Shown: piece after piece, positions 31,899 to 36,689 of the stretch
Position numbering within the stretch: position 1 is the first letter of the stretch
Layout: each line of letters opens with the position of its first letter
Origin: Neobacillus sp.
GTDB lineage: Bacteria > Bacillota > Bacilli > Bacillales > Cytobacillaceae
Direction: 5' to 3'
NCBI GenBank assembly: GCA_029256785.1
Contig: JAQSXG010000004.1
Coordinates: forward strand, 1-36,689
DNA: 36,689 bases
Translations under genes and position numbers: made by a program
The notes under the pieces: model-generated
What the model saw: only the letters and a program-made list of their open reading frames with translations
Databases searched by the model: none
Told to the model about the DNA's origin: nothing

Positions 31899-32402
31899 AT
31901 GATCAATCGTGTTGTATTAGTGGGACGTCTTACCAAAAATCCGGAACTCCGGTATACGCCGAATGGTGTGGCTGTAACGAGTTTTACAATCGCAGTAAAC
32001 CGACCGTTCTCGAACCAGCAAGGTGAGCGAGACGCTGATTTCATACCGGTAGTCGTTTGGAGACGCCAGGCTGAAAATGCAGCCAACTTCCTGCAGAAAG
32101 GAAGTCTGGCCGGTGTTGAAGGGCGTATTCAGACAAGAAGCTATGAAAACAATGAGGGCCGGCGCGTGTACATTACTGAAGTGGTTGCCGATAGTGTTCA
32201 GTTTCTTGAACCAAAGGGATCACGACAGGCAAACAACGGTTACCCTGCATCGACCACGCCTTCACCATCCGGACAGCGTAGTTATCCACCGTCTAATCAG
32301 AATAATCGCAGTGGTCAACATCAGAGCGCTCCTTCTTTTGAAGATCCATTCGCAAATGACAGCAAACCAATCGACATCAATGATGATGATTTACCATTCT
32401 GA
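31899..32402 (+). CDS. ssb: Single-stranded DNA-binding protein
   Basis: A 167-aa SSB. The OB fold (residues 1-105) starts [20 protein letters not shown] and includes [20 protein letters not shown] and [15 protein letters not shown] Gly/Ser/Pro/Asn/Gln-rich linker ends in the acidic tip DDDLPF that recruits partner proteins. It closely resembles Bacillus SsbA. On conjugative plasmids it coats the incoming single strand. Its base composition looks richer in GC than nearby genes, so it may be a later gain from a chromosome. Confidence 0.97.
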   Translation: MINRVVLVGRLTKNPELRYTPNGVAVTSFTIAVNRPFSNQQGERDADFIPVVVWRRQAENAANFLQKGSLAGVEGRIQTRSYENNEGRRVYITEVVADSVQFLEPKGSRQANNGYPASTTPSPSGQRSYPPSNQNNRSGQHQSAPSFEDPFANDSKPIDINDDDLPF

Positions 32403-32415
32403 AAGGAGAATTAGC

Positions 32416-32640
32416 ATGAATCGAAACAAGTTGCTAAATGATAATAAATTTGTCGTCGGGAAGCTGGGAAAGGGCACGGTCTTCCATTTCAGGCAAGTGG
32501 ATCCTAAAAATAGCGAGTCGTTTGAAGATATTGCAAAATCATGTGGAATAGATGTCCGCATACTTGATCTAAGCAAGTCAAAACATTCCAGTACGTTAAA
32601 TCCATTCGCTATTCCGGATGAAAAGAAGCGTGATGAATGA
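32416..32640 (+). CDS. Small unknown protein after ssb
   Basis: A 74-aa soluble protein, MNRNKLLNDNKFVVGKLGKG at the start, with KHSSTLNPFAIPDEKK at the end. The start at 32416 is set by AAAGGAG 8 nt upstream. The longer frame back to 32077 overlaps ssb and is not coding. Unknown family. Confidence 0.6.
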   Translation: MNRNKLLNDNKFVVGKLGKGTVFHFRQVDPKNSESFEDIAKSCGIDVRILDLSKSKHSSTLNPFAIPDEKKRDE

Positions 32641-32819
32641 TGGCTTATGGCATTTGTAAGATTTGTGGTTGCACAGATGATCATGCGTGTATCAAGGAGC
32701 ACGGACCTTGTTGGTGGGTCGATGAAGATCACACACTTTGCAGTGGTTGCGTTGCAGCTCTAGAAGAAAAAGAATCTCTAGGTTTAAGCGAAAGGGACTG
32801 CGAAACCTATGAATATTGA
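32637..32819 (+). CDS. Small zinc-ribbon-like protein
   Basis: A 60-aa protein with CKICGC at the start and CSGC near residue 38, plus further Cys and His in CTDDHACIKEHGPCWW. Phage and plasmid proteins with the same CxxCG-CTDDHAC pattern are common and of unknown role. It overlaps both neighbours by a few bases, typical of a phage-like gene cluster. Confidence 0.68.
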   Translation: MMAYGICKICGCTDDHACIKEHGPCWWVDEDHTLCSGCVAALEEKESLGLSERDCETYEY

Positions 32820-33072
32820 AGTCGGAAAGTTCTACGCAAACGATTCTAAGCGGATAGACAAAGCACTCATAACAAATGTTTTTCTTGTTCATCCCAATAA
32901 TACAGACACGCCCAATTTCCAAGTCAGGGTTTCTGTAGTAACCCTAATCAATAAAGTCCCGAAGAATAATTTTTATTGCCACATGAATCCAGACCATCTT
33001 AAGAGGATGGCGACCGAAGAAGTAATAAAGCTTTTTGAGGAACAGTGGAACGTTTACTTTACCCATCAATGA
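32809..33072 (+). CDS. Unknown small protein
   Basis: An 87-aa soluble protein, mostly beta in appearance (FQVRVSVVTLINKVPKNNFY), then a helix (EEVIKLFEEQWNVY). It overlaps the zinc-ribbon gene by 11 nt. Unknown. Confidence 0.6.
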   Translation: MNIEVGKFYANDSKRIDKALITNVFLVHPNNTDTPNFQVRVSVVTLINKVPKNNFYCHMNPDHLKRMATEEVIKLFEEQWNVYFTHQ

Positions 33073-33140
33073 ATTAGCATACGTCTGCTAAATTGCACGT
33101 TTTGTTTTAAATGGAAAAATAAAATGAGGGAGTGGTTGTA

Positions 33141-33607
33141 GTGGATAATCGAGATAGACAGGCCGTATTAGATGTAATGAATAGCTTACCCGTCATTGAA
33201 ACTAATGGGGGTGAAGATGCTTATTATATCCTTGTGGCCAACAATGAAGAAAATCGGGAAAAGTTAAATGCTGTGGGCGTAGCAAAAAGGAAATTGACAA
33301 TGCCGGTGATGATGAAACGTTCTGCATCTTGGCCCTGGCTTTTAACGGTGATTATGCTGATGATTATGATTTGCGAAAAGGACTCATTTTCTGGGATCCC
33401 AGAGTAGATAGAACTGTTCGTAAAAGAATCATTAAGGGAGAGGGCACGGCTGCTGACGCAAAGAATCTGTTGGACGTCTTGGATAAACGAGAAGATGAGA
33501 TAACTCAGCTGAAAAAAGAAATCTATGAACTCAAAAACAACAAGATGAACACGGCAGAACAAAGGTTTCGACAGGCCCATCACCCAAATAAGAAGGTAAG
33601 TAAATGA
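33141..33607 (+). pseudogene. Gene broken (or recoded) by a frameshift at an A5 run
   Basis: Two frames join into one coherent protein of about 155 aa if read -1 at AAAAA (33284-33288). The first frame gives DNRDRQAVLDVMNSLPV and DAYYILVANNEENREKLNAV; the second continues as KKEIDNAGDDETFCILALAF, then DLRKGLIFWDP and a coiled-coil end (DEITQLKKEIYELKNN). After the run the first frame turns into Met/Lys-rich nonsense and stops at 33407. The start is GTG 33141 with GGGAGTGG upstream. Either an indel or -1 frameshifting (A AAA AGG) explains it. Confidence 0.7.
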
Positions 33608-33879
33608 CAAATACTGTGGAACGGAAGTTACGCCGACTGCCAGAGATCCTCTTTGCTGCAGAGGCAAAAGGCTGGCGCGTGAGTCTGACAGAGTACCGTA
33701 ACGGTAAGAACAGCGTACAGCTCTATATGAATGATTCATCCGATACACGAATTACCTTCAATACCTTAACGGATGCGTTTTACGTATTTCGTCAGGGTAA
33801 TCTGATCGCCGATTATCATTTCCAAAATCAATTGCATGAGGAAACATACAGAAGAATTTGTGACGTGCTGTATAAATGA
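33604..33879 (+). CDS. Unknown small protein
   Basis: A 91-aa protein, helical at the start (RLPEILFAAEAKGW) and beta/alpha after. Its ATG overlaps the stop of the frameshifted gene (ATGA), which supports expression by coupling to that gene's second frame. Unknown family. Confidence 0.6.
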   Translation: MTNTVERKLRRLPEILFAAEAKGWRVSLTEYRNGKNSVQLYMNDSSDTRITFNTLTDAFYVFRQGNLIADYHFQNQLHEETYRRICDVLYK

Positions 33880-33905
33880 AAACGGGTTAATGGAGGAGAG
33901 AAAAC

Positions 33906-34208
33906 GTGATTTATAAAAAAATCGGCTTTTATGAACCAGAACAATCACCATACGGAATTACCTATCTTGACAAGTATAAAGAAGAACTGAATGTGGCGAA
34001 CTATACAGAAACAATTGCTGCAATCCTTGAAGAACATGAATCTATGAGAAAAGCAATTAAGTTATATGATGAGCTGTTTAATAAGTATGAGGATCAAAAC
34101 AAACGTCTTGAAAAATTGCATAAGGCTGATTTAGAAGAATGGGAAAGGCTTAAACATGTCATTGAATCGAGGGACCTTCATGAAAGAAATGATCGAAATA
34201 AATCTTGA
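33906..34208 (+). CDS. Small coiled-coil protein
   Basis: A 100-aa protein. Residues 30-90 are highly charged helix (YDELFNKYEDQNKRLEKLHK), suggesting a dimeric coiled coil. GTG start with GGAGGAG 9 nt upstream. It overlaps the next gene by 29 nt. Unknown role. Confidence 0.6.
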   Translation: MIYKKIGFYEPEQSPYGITYLDKYKEELNVANYTETIAAILEEHESMRKAIKLYDELFNKYEDQNKRLEKLHKADLEEWERLKHVIESRDLHERNDRNKS

Positions 34209-34620
34209 TTATTGGGAAAAGCAATTGGTGCTCTACACGAAGCTGCATTACCCACGGCGTAATTATAAAGCTGATCTCAAGTTCTTTCCATCAAAATGTT
34301 ATGGACTTACCTTAGAACAGGTAGATATGTCCTCCATGATTCATATGGTTTCTAACCTTTTTGATAAGTTAGTTGAATCCGAGCTAATTCGATTTGAAAT
34401 GGGCGATTTTTTGGAAGAAACATTAAAATTTGCTTTATGGGATAACCGTAAGGACATAACGATTTGGGACATTCTTTCAGGCATGTTAGACGATGTCAGT
34501 GGCATAGGTGTTTTCAATGATAAAAAAGAAAAGATTATTGATTTAGGGTTTCCGGATGCCGAACTGTTTACGGAAATAAAGATCCTAACAAACAGGGATA
34601 TTACATTAAAGGAGCATTGA
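34180..34620 (+). CDS. Unknown protein
   Basis: A 146-aa acidic alpha/beta protein (MIHMVSNLFDKLVESELIRF, then FALWDNRKDITIWDILSG). The start is ATG 34180, with GAGGGA 6 nt upstream; a frame from 34156 lacks a site. No motif recognised. Confidence 0.6.
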   Translation: MKEMIEINLDYWEKQLVLYTKLHYPRRNYKADLKFFPSKCYGLTLEQVDMSSMIHMVSNLFDKLVESELIRFEMGDFLEETLKFALWDNRKDITIWDILSGMLDDVSGIGVFNDKKEKIIDLGFPDAELFTEIKILTNRDITLKEH

Positions 34621-34657
34621 TACGAAGTAGACAGCTTATGTGAAGGAGAGACAACTT

Positions 34658-35110
34658 ATGAACAGTTTAAACATTACAGATTGGGCGTCCCACAGTGATA
34701 TTGAAAAGAAATTAGGCATTCTTACAAATGAAGGATTTTCAGCGTTCATGGACAAGTTGAGCTACATTGCGACGTACTGGCAGGAATCCGGATTAGTATG
34801 TTTTGATGGGTTAGTTAATATCGTTAAATTTTTCAAGACCGTCAATATTGAGAGAGACACGCGTTGGGGAAACACATTGATTATCGATGACTATCGAGAA
34901 ATAAACGAAACAAATTTTGACAACAAATCAGATGAACTGTCCATTAAACGCTGGGTCTTAAGAGAAATGATGACGGATGTAGCTGATATGATTGACGAAG
35001 GTTTTAGATACGGGATGGAGAATTTTCAAGAAACAGAAGTACTGAAAGATTTTCTTTTCTACCTTGCACTTATGACAATATTTTTTCAACGACCAGCTTA
35101 TATGAAGTAA
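34658..35110 (+). CDS. Unknown protein
   Basis: A 150-aa soluble helical protein with a hydrophobic C-terminus (VLKDFLFYLALMTIFFQRPA). The start is ATG 34658; GAAGGAGAG precedes it. Similar in size and acidity to the gene before it, but no clear sequence match. Unknown. Confidence 0.6.
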   Translation: MNSLNITDWASHSDIEKKLGILTNEGFSAFMDKLSYIATYWQESGLVCFDGLVNIVKFFKTVNIERDTRWGNTLIIDDYREINETNFDNKSDELSIKRWVLREMMTDVADMIDEGFRYGMENFQETEVLKDFLFYLALMTIFFQRPAYMK

Positions 35111-35111
35111 T

Positions 35112-35266
35112 GTCACAAAAGGAAGCAAAGCCCTTACGCTATTACTTTCCGTCAGCTAAAAGCAGACAAGGAATTTATTGATTCTTTAAACGTCTTTAGA
35201 AGCAAAGAACCAGTCCATTCAATTACAGTGACTCAGCGCCTTGATGATGTAATCAAACACTATTGA
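35112..35266 (+). pseudogene. Start-less remnant of a small gene
   Basis: The frame KQSPYAITFRQLKADKEF, then IDSLNVFRSKEPV and ITVTQRLDDVIKHY, reads like a normal small protein to its TGA. It has no ATG/GTG/TTG start, and the ATG with good spacing (35109) lies in another frame that stops after about 26 codons. Probably a decayed or frameshifted gene. Confidence 0.4.
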
Positions 35267-35312
35267 TAAGTAAATTATCACGTTGTTGACATTTAAGTAA
35301 AAAGGTGAGGAT

Positions 35313-35454
35313 ATGAACAAGAAACGTCAGGAGATTTGGGAAATATTCGCTGTCAACTTTGCTTTTCGAACCAAAACATAACGTTCGCTTCTGGTGGCAC
35401 GAAATAACAGACACCATTAGATCAGCAATAAAACATTGGAATAATGCACAATAG
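35313..35454 (+). pseudogene. Frameshifted small gene
   Basis: A good start (AAGGTGAGG, then ATG 35313) reads MNKKRQEIWEIFAVNFAF and stops after 22 codons at 35379. A shifted frame continues sensibly as FEPKHNVRFWWHEITDT to TAG 35454. One indel near 35360 would restore a ~47-aa protein of phage type. Confidence 0.45.
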
Positions 35455-35499
35455 ACAGCAGATATGTTGCTATTAAAAAGGAGGTAGATTATTACGGAG

Positions 35500-36387
35500 T
35501 TGAGTCAATCGGTCAAAGCTATACTTCTAATGCAAAATTATTTACAGCATTCTAAATCATTCAAAGGCTTGACGCCTAAAAATTGGACGTTCGTTGCTTA
35601 TGATGACGCCGGTGAATCCTGGAGGAATACAAGCAGCTTAAGATGCCATTGTGGGAAATTATTACGCTACCGATACACATTTAAATACATAGGGGATCTA
35701 AGTGTAATAGACAACTTGCTGGATGCTGATAAAGAAGATGTTCGGAAACAAAATGGTATTGTCTATTTCGGAGAGACCTGTTTCAACCATAAGATTCTTG
35801 GTTTGTCCAATGAGCAGTCCAACAATCTTGTCACAGGGATAAAAACGATACGGCAGCAAGCCCTTCGCTATCTCCAGAACGATGAAACTCTAAAAAAAGC
35901 TCTTGAGGCCCAAAGACATTTGATTAAATTGTTAGGCTATAATAAGATTTCCTTTCCTGGCTATGTAAATGAACTCGACCAAATGGATCTACCTATAAAC
36001 AGGGAGCAGATGGGCGAATTACAAGATCTCTACGAGGCTCATGTGCAAACAATGCCAAGACCAAGGAGTTCGGTCCGTTATAGGAACTTAGAAGAGATCG
36101 AGATCACTCCACGTCCCAACAGCATCCTTCAGGATGATCCTCTTACAGCTGAGCTATTTCTTCAGCGTTATGGAGCCATAGAAGCCGGTAAAGAAGTCAG
36201 CGCATTGGAATTGGCTTATGAAATTGATGTTCAAAGTCCAAATCATTACGGCTATTATTCTTCAGGTAAGCCATATCTTTATTCAGAAATCGTCCTATAT
36301 CTTGACAACGAGCAAAGGCGTGGAAATGTCATAATCACCAATAAAGGTTGGGATGATATTCTTTTTAAAAAACGACGCGATGCTTAG
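35500..36387 (+). CDS. Unknown phage/plasmid-type protein with CxC motif
   Basis: A 295-aa protein. The N-terminal part has LRCHCGKLLRYRY and later GETCFNHKILG, possible metal ligands. The middle is helical with Lys/Glu, and the C-terminus is mixed (YSEIVLYLDNEQRRGNVIIT). TTG 35500 has GGAG immediately before it, too close, whereas AAAGGAGG at 35478-35485 has ideal distance to an in-frame ATT at 35491. An ATT start is rare, so this is uncertain. Function unknown. Confidence 0.65.
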   Translation: MSQSVKAILLMQNYLQHSKSFKGLTPKNWTFVAYDDAGESWRNTSSLRCHCGKLLRYRYTFKYIGDLSVIDNLLDADKEDVRKQNGIVYFGETCFNHKILGLSNEQSNNLVTGIKTIRQQALRYLQNDETLKKALEAQRHLIKLLGYNKISFPGYVNELDQMDLPINREQMGELQDLYEAHVQTMPRPRSSVRYRNLEEIEITPRPNSILQDDPLTAELFLQRYGAIEAGKEVSALELAYEIDVQSPNHYGYYSSGKPYLYSEIVLYLDNEQRRGNVIITNKGWDDILFKKRRDA

Positions 36388-36689
36388 GGTTCGTCCAACC
36401 ATTGCGTAAGCTTTTCCTTCAGCTGATTGCCGGCAGATTTGCCGGCAATTTTTACGTTTTCTACGATCGCGCTAATTAGCGCAGTAAAACTAATTTTTTC
36501 CTCGCCGTGGTTAAGAACTCGATAAACTTCTTTAAGCTCTTTCAGACGCCCGTCATCTAACGCATGCCGGCAGTGGTTAGTTACATAGGCATTAACTATT
36601 CTGCCATGCTGTAAGCCTGTCTCAAGCAGCAGAGATGCCGTGGCATGTGGCGTTATTGAAAGGGCATATGCAAGTCGTTCAATTTGGTC
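36384..36689 (-). CDS. C-terminal part of an unknown gene, cut by the window edge
   Basis: An uninterrupted 101-codon frame from the window edge to TAA, with no start in view. It reads DQIERLAYALSITPHATASL, then LLETGLQHGRIVNAYV and ends EKLTQWLDEP. Helical, neutral, GC-richer than nearby genes. It is convergent with, and overlaps by 4 nt, the preceding gene. The sequence GATTGCCGGCAGATTTGCCG lies in its 3' part (GCCGGC repeats). Unknown. Confidence 0.6.
   Translation of the reverse strand, partial: DQIERLAYALSITPHATASLLLETGLQHGRIVNAYVTNHCRHALDDGRLKELKEVYRVLNHGEEKISFTALISAIVENVKIAGKSAGNQLKEKLTQWLDEP

Noticed and set aside
32077-32640. 187-aa frame overlapping ssb
   Set aside because: Its first 110 codons are out-of-frame ssb; only the part from ATG 32416, with its own AAAGGAG, is taken as a gene.
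33224-33748. Minus-strand 174-aa frame
   Set aside because: It crosses the plus-strand gene series and the frameshift site; no ribosome site and no protein-like pattern.
1-36689. Insertion sequences or transposase genes
   Set aside because: No transposase motif (DDE or serine/tyrosine recombinase) and no terminal inverted repeats with target duplications were found by eye.

Overview
This window is part of a low-GC Gram-positive conjugative plasmid, or a plasmid-like integrated element. The strong AGGAGG ribosome binding sites, frequent TTG/GTG starts, a Bacillus-type SSB, an Alp7/ParM actin partition gene, a RepA_N initiator and a MobP2/MobL relaxase all point to Bacilli, most likely Bacillales. 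The combination of MobL relaxase, actin-like partition, pLS20-type VirB6 protein and thioester-domain adhesin resembles B. subtilis pLS20, but I cannot name the species.

Positions 23312 to 26 (minus strand) look like one long transfer operon. In transcription order it holds: a 98-aa protein set between two gene-free, hairpin-rich stretches; a Lys/Pro-rich lipoprotein; a 939-aa thioester/MucBP-like adhesin; a Tad-like set (mini-ATPase, pilin-like proteins, CpaF/TadA ATPase, TadB- and TadC-like membrane proteins); a VirB2-like pilin; accessory membrane proteins; the coupling protein VirD4; a VirB6-like channel protein with a repetitive tail; a short PrgI/DUF5592-type protein; the VirB4 ATPase; a bifunctional cell-wall hydrolase (VirB1 role); a VirB8-like protein; a relaxosome accessory protein; the relaxase; and a WxL-like surface protein. 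Four hairpin/T-run terminators lie inside it on the coding strand, which suggests a processive antitermination system.

Positions 23806 to 29318 are the maintenance region. Two different replication initiators (an HTH initiator and a RepA_N initiator) each carry internal iteron-like repeats. Each is followed by a gene of the same unknown ~110-aa family. Each is preceded by the same control layout: a convergent antisense RNA, a 10-bp stem that hides the ribosome binding site, and a nearly identical promoter block. The AT-rich stretch with interleaved inverted repeats before parM is a likely centromere, and parM is coupled to a ParR-like adaptor.

Positions 29457 to 36387 start with two XRE repressor genes divergent from a Cro-like gene. 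A plus-strand run of small, mostly unknown, phage/plasmid-type genes follows, including an ArpU-like regulator and ssb. This looks like a leading or accessory region with local decay: one frameshifted gene and two small remnants. The window ends inside an unknown minus-strand gene that meets the last plus-strand gene tail to tail.

Functions rest on reading motifs by eye. No database search was possible, so family names are recognition, not search results.
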